Positions 9,690 to 19,551 of a stretch of DNA of 45,136 nucleotides are shown here, one piece after another. The number at the start of each line of letters is the position of its first letter. Positions within the stretch are counted from its first letter, which is position 1. Made by a program: the position numbers and the translations under genes. Source of the DNA: an uncultured Prochlorococcus sp. (GTDB taxonomy: Bacteria; Cyanobacteriota; Cyanobacteriia; PCC-6307; Cyanobiaceae); the NCBI GenBank assembly GCA_902600395.1, contig CACKJL010000002.1, positions 1 through 45,136 of the forward strand, written 5' to 3'. Under the pieces are notes generated by a model. It was not told the DNA's origin. It saw only the letters and a program-made list of their open reading frames with translations, and searched no databases.

Positions 9690-9947
9690 ATGAATGTAGA
9701 TATATTTGGATATTTTGCAGCGATTTTAACAACAGCAGCATTTCTACCTCAATTGATAAAAACTTTAAAAACAAAAAAGGCAGATGATGTTTCTTTGACA
9801 ACATTAATAATGTTTATTATCGGAGTTTTGTCTTGGATTATTTACGGTTATAAAATTTCTTCTACGCCAATATTGATAGCAAATTTAATCACCCTGATTT
9901 TAAATTTATTGATATTAATCTCTAAAATATATTTTTCAAAAAACTAA
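9690..9947 (+). CDS. SemiSWEET/PQ-loop family transporter
   Basis: FGYFAAILTTAAFLPQLIKTLKTKKADDVSLTTLIMFIIGVLSWIIYG, PQ motif and three TM helices. Confidence 0.88.
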   Translation: MNVDIFGYFAAILTTAAFLPQLIKTLKTKKADDVSLTTLIMFIIGVLSWIIYGYKISSTPILIANLITLILNLLILISKIYFSKN

Positions 9948-10031
9948 ATTGAGTAAAAATTTTTTTTAAAGTAATAAACTTTTTATCTAATAATTAAATC
10001 TTGATTAAAATAGAACAAAAATTTACTGATC

Positions 10032-10256
10032 TTGAAAACTTCAAAATGCTGGGTTTGGTTTAAAGGAAGCCTTAACGATGGTGGATATTGGAAAGAGGGG
10101 TTTACTTGTACTTTTGATGAAAAACCAGGAGTTTTAATAGAAAGTCCTGCTTACGTAACTTGTCGGGTTCCTTCATGGAGAGTTTTGACTAAAGAACCAG
10201 AAAATTTATATAAATCTCCTTTAATTCCTGAAAAAGCAATTTGGAAAATAATTTAA
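10032..10256 (+). CDS. Conserved hypothetical protein
   Basis: 74 aa ORF in clean intergenic context. Confidence 0.6.
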   Translation: MKTSKCWVWFKGSLNDGGYWKEGFTCTFDEKPGVLIESPAYVTCRVPSWRVLTKEPENLYKSPLIPEKAIWKII

Positions 10257-10305
10257 TTTCTTAATGAACTAGAAAAAACTTTTTGACTGCACTACGGCGA
10301 GTTAA

Positions 10306-11256
10306 TATTGCTTTAATAAATATTTAATTAATACCATCTACTCTCTTTTTATTAATATTATCCCTTTTTTAATCTTAGGTTTTCTTCTAGGAAAAAAAAA
10401 TCCAAAGATTTCAAAATATATAGCAAGACCTCTAATAAGATTTGGCATTCCATTAAGTGTAATGGGTCTCTTATTAAAGGAAGGTATAGATATAAACCTA
10501 ATTAAAAGTGCATTTTTAGCATTCTCTGTAATTGGATTTTTAATAACTTTAATAAATATAATCCCAATATTTAAGAAGAGGCTTCCAAATTACACATTGC
10601 AGCTAGCAGGCCTAATAGGTAATACATCATTTCTTGGAATACCAATTGCGCTAGCTCTTCTACCTTCAACAACTATAAATTTCACTATTGGATTTGATTT
10701 GGGAACAACACTTTTCGCTTGGATATTTGGACCTTTTTTTCTTCAAGAAAAATCCAACCGCAATAACATCCCAAACATCAAAGGACTATTAAATGCATTG
10801 ATAAATAGCCCTGCATCAAGAGGGATTATTGGTGTACTTCTTGCATATCTTTTTCAAATAGATGAAATATTAGGCAATTATCTGTGGATTCCTGCAAGAA
10901 TAGTTATTGCTTTGGCAATTATAGTTGTGGGATCAAGACTTGGAATAATAACAAATCAAAATGAGAGAATTTTGTATCTAAACAAAGAAGTTAAATTTTC
11001 AATTTTATTAAAATTATTTATTCTTCCCTTTATTATTTTTTTATTTTGCAAATTCTTAAATTTTAACTTCTATCAATCATGCGCAATAATTCTTCAGGCA
11101 GCAACCCCAACGGCAATATCCACAATATTAATGGCAGAGGCTTATGGAGTGAAACAAAAAATAGCTTCAAAAATTCTTTTTACTACAACCTTAATTTCAA
11201 TAATTACAATTCCTCTATTAAAAATGTTTATGGATTTATTTATTCAAACAACTTGA
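10306..11256 (+). CDS. AEC (auxin efflux carrier) family permease; first canonical ATG at 10462 but frame open from 10306
   Basis: Family-like TM1 (TIYSLFINIIPFLILGFLLGKKNPKISKYIARPLIRFGIPLSV) lies upstream of the ATG with no ATG/GTG/TTG in frame. Confidence 0.75.
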   Translation, partial: YCFNKYLINTIYSLFINIIPFLILGFLLGKKNPKISKYIARPLIRFGIPLSVMGLLLKEGIDINLIKSAFLAFSVIGFLITLINIIPIFKKRLPNYTLQLAGLIGNTSFLGIPIALALLPSTTINFTIGFDLGTTLFAWIFGPFFLQEKSNRNNIPNIKGLLNALINSPASRGIIGVLLAYLFQIDEILGNYLWIPARIVIALAIIVVGSRLGIITNQNERILYLNKEVKFSILLKLFILPFIIFLFCKFLNFNFYQSCAIILQAATPTAISTILMAEAYGVKQKIASKILFTTTLISIITIPLLKMFMDLFIQTT

Positions 11257-11338
11257 ATGAAAGCTTATTTAAAGCATGATTAATGAATATTGTAAAGATT
11301 ATATCCTGATAACTAAATAATGTCTTAAGATTTAGATT

Positions 11339-11590
11339 ATGAAGTCAGCAAACCCTGAAAATGAATATATCCCTTTAGATCTAAGGATTTCGGTTAGGAG
11401 GGATACTCTAAGGCTTATCTCAGAGATGGCTCAAGATATGGGAATAAGCATTAATGAAGTTTTTAGTTTTTTAGCCGAAGATTCTGTCATCGATCTTGAA
11501 TTAATGGAAGATTTAAATAAAATTGATATCCCAAACAAGTGCAGCATTGATGATTTAAAAAATGCTCTTCTTAAAAAAAGACTTTGTTAA
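11339..11590 (+). CDS. Small hypothetical protein, possible ribbon-helix-helix-like
   Basis: YIPLDLRISVRRDTLRLISEMAQDMGISINEVFSFLAEDSV. Confidence 0.55.
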   Translation: MKSANPENEYIPLDLRISVRRDTLRLISEMAQDMGISINEVFSFLAEDSVIDLELMEDLNKIDIPNKCSIDDLKNALLKKRLC

Positions 11591-13392
11591 AATTTTTCAA
11601 CTTTTCTATTTTCCCAGTCAGATTTATAACCACTTTTAACTAAAAATCTCGAATACTTATTTAAATCACTTTTTTGAATTCGCCATAAATTATAAATTCC
11701 AAATTTGCCCAATTTTTGATGATTAATTTTTGACCATTGCTGCCGGCGAGTAGAGTATTCATCTATAACGACCAATAGAGATTTGTATTCATAATCGGGT
11801 TGATCTTCATAATTTTCTCTCCTATCAGTATTTAGCCTTTCTGAAAGATTAATTAATCCCTCTTCAGTGTTTGGTTCATAAAAAACTATTTGTCTCGAAT
11901 AATAATGTAATGAAGGTTTTCTTATCCCGATCATTGCTAAAGTTTCCCTTCCCTCGCGAATATCTAAAATTAATTTTGAAATATTCCTTATAGGTAGTTG
12001 CCTTGAAGTATCTGCTAATTTTCTAATTGGCGACATCAAATAAGATTGTCCAATTAAAAGAAAAATTTGGAGATAAAGAAGAATATTTCTAGATTTTAAA
12101 GAAAATAAAATTATTGCAAGAAGGGTAAACGAGGAGAAGAACAATTTAGCTTTGAAAATAATCCCAGAGCTTATAAGTTCGGATGCAAGATTAGGCATTT
12201 CGGGATCATTAATTGAACTCAACCAAATATTTGAGAAAAAGAATGCTATAGATAAGCCAAACAAAATTAAAATATTAAAAATCCAGCAATATAAATAACT
12301 TTTGTTTATATTTTTTAAGCTTATAAAGCTATTACTTGTTAATAATGCCGCTGCTGGAATTGCTGGTAGCCAATAGCTTGGTAGTTTTGTTGCAGAAAGA
12401 CTAAAGAAGATTAAAACAGATGTTAACCAACAGAGAGAATAGGTATATAGGGTGTCAGTGATATTGCAACTTTCTTTTGAACTTCTCAAAAAATCCTTAA
12501 AGGCCTTTAATATACCGTGATAAAAAAAAGGAGTGAATGGTAATGAAGCCAATAGCATTATGTAAAGAAAAAACCAGAATGGTTCGGCATGATTATTTAC
12601 AACTGAGGTATATCTTTGAAAATTATGGTAACCAAAAAAATTGTCCCAAAAAGGCTTTCCCTCTTTTATGAGTTCTAATATGTACCATGGAACACTTATA
12701 AGTATTGTTATTAAAAAACCTTTCTTAGGGTTGATCTTACAGAGCAACATTTTCCAATTCTTCTGACTAAATAAGAAAGATGTAATAGTCAATAATGCCA
12801 AAACAAATGCAACAGGTCCTTTAGTTAAAATTGCAAAACCTAAAAATACCCAAGCTGAAATACATTGGTCATTATTTTCACTTGCCATTCTTCTCCAAAA
12901 CAAAAGGAGGCTAATCCCCAAGGTCCCAGTTAAAAGAGCATCACTCACGGCAGTTCTACTCCAGATAATTATTATTGGAGACAAAGCAAAGGCCAATGAT
13001 GCGACTATTGGAGTGAGTAATTGCCTATCACTCTTCTGTGGCCAGCAAAATAAAGTATCTCCAATCATCAACATTAAAAATATTGATCCCAAAGCTGAAG
13101 GAAGTCTTGCTGAGATTGTCCCGTAACTATCCCAGATCTCACTTTTGGGCAATGAGTAAAAAAAACCCATTAGCCAATATATCAGTGGAGGCTTATCAAA
13201 ACGGAAAATTCCATTGACTTTTGGAGTTATCCAGTCACCAGATTCACTCATAGCCCTTGCCGCAGCGGCAAATAAAGGGGGCGTTTCATCCACCAGTCCT
13301 GTATTACCTAAACCTAAAATAAAAATAATGATCCCAGAAACTAAAATTATTACTGCGTTTAAAAGCCTTTTTTTTGAGTTCAGAAGAATCAT
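11587..13392 (-). CDS. GT39/ArnT-like dolichyl-phosphate-mannose-type glycosyltransferase
   Basis: DETPPLFAAAARAMSESGDWITPKVNGIFRFDKPPLIYWLMG motif, many TM helices. Confidence 0.88.
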   Translation of the reverse strand: MILLNSKKRLLNAVIILVSGIIIFILGLGNTGLVDETPPLFAAAARAMSESGDWITPKVNGIFRFDKPPLIYWLMGFFYSLPKSEIWDSYGTISARLPSALGSIFLMLMIGDTLFCWPQKSDRQLLTPIVASLAFALSPIIIIWSRTAVSDALLTGTLGISLLLFWRRMASENNDQCISAWVFLGFAILTKGPVAFVLALLTITSFLFSQKNWKMLLCKINPKKGFLITILISVPWYILELIKEGKPFWDNFFGYHNFQRYTSVVNNHAEPFWFFLYIMLLASLPFTPFFYHGILKAFKDFLRSSKESCNITDTLYTYSLCWLTSVLIFFSLSATKLPSYWLPAIPAAALLTSNSFISLKNINKSYLYCWIFNILILFGLSIAFFFSNIWLSSINDPEMPNLASELISSGIIFKAKLFFSSFTLLAIILFSLKSRNILLYLQIFLLIGQSYLMSPIRKLADTSRQLPIRNISKLILDIREGRETLAMIGIRKPSLHYYSRQIVFYEPNTEEGLINLSERLNTDRRENYEDQPDYEYKSLLVVIDEYSTRRQQWSKINHQKLGKFGIYNLWRIQKSDLNKYSRFLVKSGYKSDWENRKVEKF

Positions 13393-13398
13393 TTAATA

Positions 13399-14475
13399 TT
13401 ATTTATATTCATGCATTACCTTATTAAGCCAGTTCACAACCTTGTTAGCAAATATATCTGAGGAGGCATTTTTTTCTACCCATTCTCTACATTTCTGACG
13501 CTTTATTTTTTCAATAATCTCTACATAAGAAAGCATATTTTTTTTATCGTCAGGATCAGCAAGATAACCTGTTTGACCATGCTGAATAATTTCACTAGGT
13601 CCTCCCCTTTTATAAGCTACAACTGGCACCCCGCAGGCTAAGGCTTCAACAATAACGTTCCCATATGCCTCATTCCATTTCGGAGTATTTAGCAACCCTC
13701 TGCATTTACCAAGTTCTTTTTGTAATTCGTCAGTTGATAAAAAACCCATCCAATCTATAGCTCCTTGAGGGAATAATTTTTCTATCTTTGAGGCATACAT
13801 CTCATCTTCTATAAATCCCCAAACTTTTAATTTTTCGCCAAGTTGATTTGCCACATATACTGCATCCTCTAAACCTTTCTCCGGAGCCACTCTTCCAACC
13901 CATGCCAATGGTCCCTTCACTGAATCTTGAAAAATATAATTATCTAAATTAAACCCATTCCCAATAATTGTTGGTTTTTTTATGAATGGATAATCATTAG
14001 CCTGCATTTTCGAATGAAAAGCAAAATTATTTGGATATTTAGCATATACCTTAGAGATTAAATTACTAATTACTGAACTTTCAGAACCCATACTAATAAT
14101 ATGGGCAATGGGTATCTCTAAATTTAGAGTCATCCAAATAGGCAACCAATCATAGGACATATTCAACAATACATCTGCATGTTTAGCGATATCTAATCCC
14201 TTTTCAAGCATTCCTGCTAAAAGAGAATTGTCTGGGATACTCACTGGAGAATTAAAATTTTGATGCTGCCAACTAATTTGATCTTCACCTTCCACAAAAT
14301 GTAATTTTGCTTTTACATTACTTTCATTTAACTTAGAATTCTTTGGAGCTACAACCTCAACAGAATGTCCTAAAGAAATTAACCCTGAAACTAAAGAATT
14401 TATAGTTAATTCAACTCCACCACCTTTACCACTCCCTAAGAACCCTATTGGAGTACTAATCAATACTATTCGCAT
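13399..14475 (-). CDS. GT4 family glycosyltransferase
   Basis: GFLGSGKGGGVELTINSLVSGLISLGHSVEVVAP ... WNEAYGNVIVEALACGVPVVAYKRGGPSEII. Confidence 0.9.
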   Translation of the reverse strand: MRIVLISTPIGFLGSGKGGGVELTINSLVSGLISLGHSVEVVAPKNSKLNESNVKAKLHFVEGEDQISWQHQNFNSPVSIPDNSLLAGMLEKGLDIAKHADVLLNMSYDWLPIWMTLNLEIPIAHIISMGSESSVISNLISKVYAKYPNNFAFHSKMQANDYPFIKKPTIIGNGFNLDNYIFQDSVKGPLAWVGRVAPEKGLEDAVYVANQLGEKLKVWGFIEDEMYASKIEKLFPQGAIDWMGFLSTDELQKELGKCRGLLNTPKWNEAYGNVIVEALACGVPVVAYKRGGPSEIIQHGQTGYLADPDDKKNMLSYVEIIEKIKRQKCREWVEKNASSDIFANKVVNWLNKVMHEYK

Positions 14476-14503
14476 TATTAGACTTTTTACAAAAAGAAAC
14501 TAA

Positions 14504-15445
14504 TTAAATAGTAGTATCATAAGATTTATTTTCCCATAGACTCTTTCTCTGGCTTACAAAAAATACTGAGATAAGAACAAACACCACTCCTATCCACTGC
14601 ACTATAGTAAGTCTTTCATCTAACCAAACACCTCCACTGAGAAGAGCAAATACAGGTGTTAAAAAAGCAAGAGTACTAAATCCAGTTATTTCTTTATTAT
14701 TAGCAAAGTAGAAAAACAATCCGTAAGCTATTGCTCCTCCAAAAATACTTGCAAATGACATAAGTCCCCAATCAAATATTGACCAATCTGGAATTATTGT
14801 GAAATTTGATTGTAAGCAGTGCTTAATAATTAAGGGCAAACTCCCTAGAACCATATGCCAACCCGTAACTGCCACTGGATCACTTTTAGTACAAGTGAAT
14901 CTAATTAAAATTGTTCCTAATGCCATAGCTAGAGAAGCTGCAAGCATCCAAAGTTCTCCAAAGTTAAACGCAACATCATTTATAGACTTGTCTGACATCA
15001 ACCACCAATTCCCTAACAATTCTTGTGGAACTCCTAAAAATACTATACCTCCCAAGCCAAAAAGTAGTCCCAACCATCCTATTGGATTAATTAAATTCCC
15101 AAAAATTGCCCTCGCTAAAATAGCTACCAAAAGTGGTTGAGAATCAATTAAGACAGAACCTAAACCTGCTCCAGTTTTTTCAATACCATAAGTTAAAAAC
15201 AATTGGAAAAAAGTGGCATCAACAATCGTAAAAACAAAAAACCACTTCAAATCGCACTTGTAAATTGTTAAATCTCTTTTAAACAAATATGTTGTTATTA
15301 GAACAAGAATCCCTGCAGGAAGCAATCTTAAAGAAGCCACAAACTCTGGGCCAGCACTAGATACTAAAGGAGTCATTGCCGCCATTGAAGTCCCCCAAAG
15401 TGCAAAAGGGAGTATCATTAAAAACCAATTTAGGATTGAATTCAT
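14504..15445 (-). CDS. EamA/RhaT family transporter (DMT superfamily)
   Basis: Ten-TM pattern, FALWGTSMAAMTPLV... TVVQWIGVVFVL-like end. Confidence 0.9.
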   Translation of the reverse strand: MNSILNWFLMILPFALWGTSMAAMTPLVSSAGPEFVASLRLLPAGILVLITTYLFKRDLTIYKCDLKWFFVFTIVDATFFQLFLTYGIEKTGAGLGSVLIDSQPLLVAILARAIFGNLINPIGWLGLLFGLGGIVFLGVPQELLGNWWLMSDKSINDVAFNFGELWMLAASLAMALGTILIRFTCTKSDPVAVTGWHMVLGSLPLIIKHCLQSNFTIIPDWSIFDWGLMSFASIFGGAIAYGLFFYFANNKEITGFSTLAFLTPVFALLSGGVWLDERLTIVQWIGVVFVLISVFFVSQRKSLWENKSYDTTI

Positions 15446-15497
15446 TAGGTCTGCTGATAATCTTTTTAAAGTAGTTTTATGAATTTACCTTAAAAGA

Positions 15498-16307
15498 ATG
15501 ATTTGGCCTTTTAGACGAAAGTCAAAAAAAAGAATAGCTCGTATAGTAATTGATGAGCCTATTACAAGTTCAACAAGAGTTTCAGTCCTTAAAGCTCTTA
15601 AACAAATTGAGGATAGAGAATTTCCTGCTTTAATCGTGAGAATTGACTCCCCAGGGGGTACTGTTGGGGATAGCCAAGAAATATACTCTGCTATTAAAAG
15701 ACTAAAAGATAAAGGATGCAAAGTCATAGCCAGTTTTGGGAATATCTCAGCATCAGGAGGCGTTTACATTGGTGTGGCATCTGACAAAATAGTTGCTAAT
15801 CCAGGCACAATTACAGGATCTATTGGTGTGATTATAAGAGGAAATAATTTATCTGAATTATTAGATAAAATCGGCATTAAATTTGAGACTGTTAAAAGCG
15901 GTGTATTTAAAGACATACTTTCTCCAGATAAACCTCTAAGTGAGGAAGGTAGAGGTCTACTCCAAGGACTTATAGATGAAAGTTATAAACAATTTACTGA
16001 AGCTGTTGCTGATGGAAGGAATTTGCCTGTTGAAGAAGTAAGAAAATTTGCTGATGGAAGAATTTTCACTGGAACACAAGCACTCGAACTTGGTCTTGTT
16101 GATAAGGTTGGAGATGAATTTGTTGCAAGGGAGCTAGCTGCAGAAATGGTTAATATTGATCCAAAAATTCAGCCCTTAACATTCGGAAAGAAGAAGAAAA
16201 AAATACTTGGACTAATTCCTGGAAGTAGAATGATTGAGAAAATTATCAATAATATCTTTTTTGAGTTTGACTCATCTAATAAAGTACTTTGGTTATACAA
16301 GCCTTAA
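15498..16307 (+). CDS. sppA: Signal peptide peptidase SppA (S49)
   Basis: RIDSPGGTVGDSQEIYSAI ... SFGNISASGGVYIGVASDKIVANPGTITGSIGVI. Confidence 0.93.
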   Translation: MIWPFRRKSKKRIARIVIDEPITSSTRVSVLKALKQIEDREFPALIVRIDSPGGTVGDSQEIYSAIKRLKDKGCKVIASFGNISASGGVYIGVASDKIVANPGTITGSIGVIIRGNNLSELLDKIGIKFETVKSGVFKDILSPDKPLSEEGRGLLQGLIDESYKQFTEAVADGRNLPVEEVRKFADGRIFTGTQALELGLVDKVGDEFVARELAAEMVNIDPKIQPLTFGKKKKKILGLIPGSRMIEKIINNIFFEFDSSNKVLWLYKP

Positions 16308-16313
16308 ATCGAT

Positions 16314-16697
16314 ATGTATGAAAAAATGACAGATGATTATAAAATTACATTTATTCGTGGAGCTACAACAGCATCTGGGAATTCTGTTAGGGAAATAGAA
16401 GCTGCCGTAGTGGAATTAATTGATGAATTAATTTCACGAAACAATCTAATTAAAACAAACATACTTTCCATTACATTCACAGCGACAAAAGATTTAAATG
16501 CATGTTTCCCCGCTTCAATTGCAAGGAAATTTAATGGACTTGATTCAGTTGCCTTTTTAGATTGCCAACAAATGTACGTATTAAATGATGTTGATTTTTG
16601 TATAAGAATAATGGCTCAAGTTTTATTGCCACCAAATTATGCAATAAAGCACCCTTATTTAAAAGGCGCTGCAAAATTAAGAGCAGATAGATGTTAA
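16314..16697 (+). CDS. aroH: Chorismate mutase (AroH type)
   Basis: IRGATTASGNSVREIEAAVVELIDELISRNNL ... LFTATKDLNACFPA-type motif. Confidence 0.93.
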   Translation: MYEKMTDDYKITFIRGATTASGNSVREIEAAVVELIDELISRNNLIKTNILSITFTATKDLNACFPASIARKFNGLDSVAFLDCQQMYVLNDVDFCIRIMAQVLLPPNYAIKHPYLKGAAKLRADRC

Positions 16698-16765
16698 CCT
16701 TAGTGAAATTATTCTGCTTTAAATTTAGATAGCACTAACTCAACCTTTAAATTCCATTCCCTTCA

Positions 16766-17344
16766 ATGTTAAAAACCACAAATAAACATATTTTAAATCT
16801 TAAAATTTTAAGATTTTTTATTATCCCTACAATTTTAGTTTTAACTCCTTTTTTTAATAACATCCAAGAGGCTAAAGCGGGTTTGGAATTCCAGTGGGAT
16901 CAAGACGATAGTTATAGAAGATTAAAGTGGTTTCAAAAAGAGAATAAAAAGAGATTTAGAAATACAATTTATTTTTTCTTGAGGCCATCCGATAGAAGAA
17001 CTGATCTCTTAAAAATTAATCTAGCAATACCTAAGACCTTTAAATCCACTCTTAGCAATGAAAAAATTAGTTTTTGCAAAGTTAAAATAGGTGGTTTTGA
17101 GAGTAGAACAAAATGCTTGGAAGACATTCCAGCTGATTTCGAAATCAAGACTGATGAATCAGGCTTACGTTCACTAGATATTTACCCCTACAGCCCGATT
17201 CCATCTAACAAAGACAGTTATGCAATTGTCTTTAAAATCTTTAATCCAAAAAAATCAGGTCTATATCAATTTCATTCATTTGGCCAACCTAAAGGAAAAT
17301 CATTTTCAAGTTACATTGGAAGCTGGACTATAGTGATCGATTAA
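16766..17344 (+). CDS. DUF2808 domain protein
   Basis: Signal peptide, GLEFQWDQDDSYRRLKWFQ, typical cyanobacterial DUF2808. Confidence 0.8.
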   Translation: MLKTTNKHILNLKILRFFIIPTILVLTPFFNNIQEAKAGLEFQWDQDDSYRRLKWFQKENKKRFRNTIYFFLRPSDRRTDLLKINLAIPKTFKSTLSNEKISFCKVKIGGFESRTKCLEDIPADFEIKTDESGLRSLDIYPYSPIPSNKDSYAIVFKIFNPKKSGLYQFHSFGQPKGKSFSSYIGSWTIVID

Positions 17345-17374
17345 ATGATAAATTAAATAAGGATAATTAAACAA

Positions 17375-17512
17375 ATGACTAAAAGAACTTTTGGCGGAAC
17401 TTCAAGAAAAAGAAAACGTGTATCTGGTTTTAGAGTAAGAATGCGTTCTCATACTGGTAGAAGAGTTATTAAAAGTAGAAGACAAAAAGGTAGAGAAAGA
17501 ATAGCTGTATAA
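17375..17512 (+). CDS. rpmH: 50S ribosomal protein L34 (not in ORF track)
   Basis: [45 protein letters not shown], manual translation, 45 aa. Confidence 0.98.
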
Positions 17513-17524
17513 CTTCAAATTTAA

Positions 17525-17911
17525 ATGGCCTTACCCAAGGATATGCGTTTAAAGGGTCACAGGACTTTTAATTATATTCACAAAAATTCCATAACATATC
17601 ATGGGAAATTAATGACATTCAAAGTTGCAAGACCAAATACAGCAATACTTTTAACTCATAAATTCACAAATACATCAAACAATTTTAGGGTTGCAATTGC
17701 CATCAGCAAAAAAGTTTCAAAAAAAGCTGTAGAAAGAAATAAATGTAGAAGAATTCTACAAGAGTGGTTATTAACAAACATTCAAAAAATTAATAACCAC
17801 AAACCATATTGGTTACTTGTTAACCTTAAAATTGGAGATTTCTGCAATGATAAAAGTAGACTTTTGGAGGAATTTCAAAACTTAATGTTCAAATCTCGTC
17901 TAATCAAATGA
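17525..17911 (+). CDS. rnpA: Ribonuclease P protein component
   Basis: Directly after rpmH; AIAISKKVSKKAVERNKCRRILQEWL motif. Confidence 0.95.
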   Translation: MALPKDMRLKGHRTFNYIHKNSITYHGKLMTFKVARPNTAILLTHKFTNTSNNFRVAIAISKKVSKKAVERNKCRRILQEWLLTNIQKINNHKPYWLLVNLKIGDFCNDKSRLLEEFQNLMFKSRLIK

Positions 17912-18321
17912 TTAACATGAATGAAGAAACCTTTTATGAAGGTGGTCCTGCTAAAAGTGATTTAATTATAAATCTACTAGCAGGGATAACTATACTTGGT
18001 TTGCCATTTACCTTTGCCGCAATAGTAAGAGCCTTGTGGTTGAGATATAAAATTACAAACAAAAGAATTACAATAGATGGTGGATGGTTTGGTAAAAATA
18101 AAACACAAGTCTCATTAAGTAACATTGAAGAAATCAGATCTATCCCAAGAGGATTCGGTTCATATGGTGATATGGTTCTTATTCTTAACGATGGATCAAA
18201 GGTTGAAATGAAATCATTACCTCTTTTCAGAGAAAAGCAAAAATTTATTGAAGAAAATATAAATAAAAGATCACAAATCCCAAATCTCAATGAGGTAGAG
18301 GGATTTGCTACTAAATCCTAA
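17908..18321 (+). CDS. PH domain-containing (bPH) membrane protein
   Basis: Two hydrophobic segments then RYKITNKRITIDGGWFGKNKTQVSLSNIEEIRSIPRG; overlaps rnpA by 4 nt. Confidence 0.85.
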   Translation: MINMNEETFYEGGPAKSDLIINLLAGITILGLPFTFAAIVRALWLRYKITNKRITIDGGWFGKNKTQVSLSNIEEIRSIPRGFGSYGDMVLILNDGSKVEMKSLPLFREKQKFIEENINKRSQIPNLNEVEGFATKS

Positions 18322-18341
18322 ATAAATTAATTACAAAAACC

Positions 18342-18360
18342 TTATTTTACTGTAAAATAA
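18342..18360. other. Perfect 8-bp hairpin TTATTTTA-CTG-TAAAATAA upstream of yidC
   Basis: Read directly. Confidence 0.6.
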
Positions 18361-18393
18361 AATGTCTATTAAAATTACACTCTCTTTATTATC

Positions 18394-19536
18394 GTGATAG
18401 GGTTCATTTCTGAAAAACTACTTATCCCGATCCTAGATTTTTTCTACGGTTTAGTTCCGAGTTATGGTTTAGCGATTGTCGCTTTGACAGTCGTAATTAG
18501 AATTGCACTTTTCCCTTTAAGCGCTGGTTCCATTAGAAGTGCAAGGAGGATGAAGATTGCACAACCAGTGATGCAAAAAAGGCAAGCAGAAATAAAATCT
18601 AAGTTTTCAGGTGATCCAAAGAAACAGCAAGAAGAACTTGGAAAACTAATGAATGAATTTGGCAGCCCCCTCGCAGGTTGCCTTCCCTTGATTGTCCAAA
18701 TGCCAGTGCTATTTGCATTGTTTGCAACTCTAAGAGGCTCTCCATTCGCTGATGTCCCCTATAACATAAATCTCAAGGTTGTCCCACAGGATCAAGTAGC
18801 AGCCATTGATCCAAAACCTTACAAATCGCCTAGACACTCTATATTCATTACAGAGAAATCACATTTTCCTGTAATAGCCACCATCCCTAGTGGAACAAAA
18901 TTAGGAACAGAAGAATCCATAAAAGTAAATTTACAAACTACTAACGGCAATAGCTATTCGGAAGTTTTATCTAAATATGACAACGGATCTAAATTTCTAC
19001 CCACTTGGAAGGTTTCTAAAGGATCCGAGAACCTTAAAGTTTCCCAAGACGGTACAGTAACAGCAATTAAACCAGGTGATGCAACAATTGAGGCGAAAAT
19101 TCCTGGTCTAGCTGCTAAAAGTGGTTTTTTATTTATTAAAGCTCTTGGTCAAGTTGGTTTTTATGTAGATGGAGCAATTAATTGGGATATTGCTGCATTA
19201 GTAGGTGCCTTTGGACTAACCTTACTTCTCTCTCAAGTTTTATCAAGTCAGGGCATGCCTGCGAATCCACAGCAATCAACAGCAAACAAAATTACACCAG
19301 TTATGATAACTGGAATGTTTCTGTTTTTCCCACTACCTGCTGGGGTCTTGCTATACATGGTTGTGGCTAATATTTTCCAAGCATTTCAGACTTTTCTGCT
19401 TAATAAAGAAGCTCTTCCAGAGAATTTACAGAAAATTTTGGATCAACAATTATTGGCAAAAAATGAAGTAATAACAACTTCTGCTTCAACTATCTCAGAT
19501 AAAAGATTACCTTTCGAACCTAACAGTAAAAAATAG
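18394..19536 (+). CDS. yidC: Membrane protein insertase YidC/Oxa1
   Basis: [37 protein letters not shown] ... [21 protein letters not shown] start. Confidence 0.96.
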   Translation: MIGFISEKLLIPILDFFYGLVPSYGLAIVALTVVIRIALFPLSAGSIRSARRMKIAQPVMQKRQAEIKSKFSGDPKKQQEELGKLMNEFGSPLAGCLPLIVQMPVLFALFATLRGSPFADVPYNINLKVVPQDQVAAIDPKPYKSPRHSIFITEKSHFPVIATIPSGTKLGTEESIKVNLQTTNGNSYSEVLSKYDNGSKFLPTWKVSKGSENLKVSQDGTVTAIKPGDATIEAKIPGLAAKSGFLFIKALGQVGFYVDGAINWDIAALVGAFGLTLLLSQVLSSQGMPANPQQSTANKITPVMITGMFLFFPLPAGVLLYMVVANIFQAFQTFLLNKEALPENLQKILDQQLLAKNEVITTSASTISDKRLPFEPNSKK

Positions 19537-19551
19537 TCTTTATCTTAAATA

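Noticed and set aside
11079-11279. Alternate-frame ORF at the end of the AEC permease
   Set aside because: Asn/Ser-rich out-of-frame translation of a permease
14799-15140. 113 aa + strand ORF inside the EamA transporter gene
   Set aside because: Antisense shadow; composition not protein-like
17934-18290. 118 aa antisense ORF in the PH-domain gene
   Set aside because: Shadow ORF
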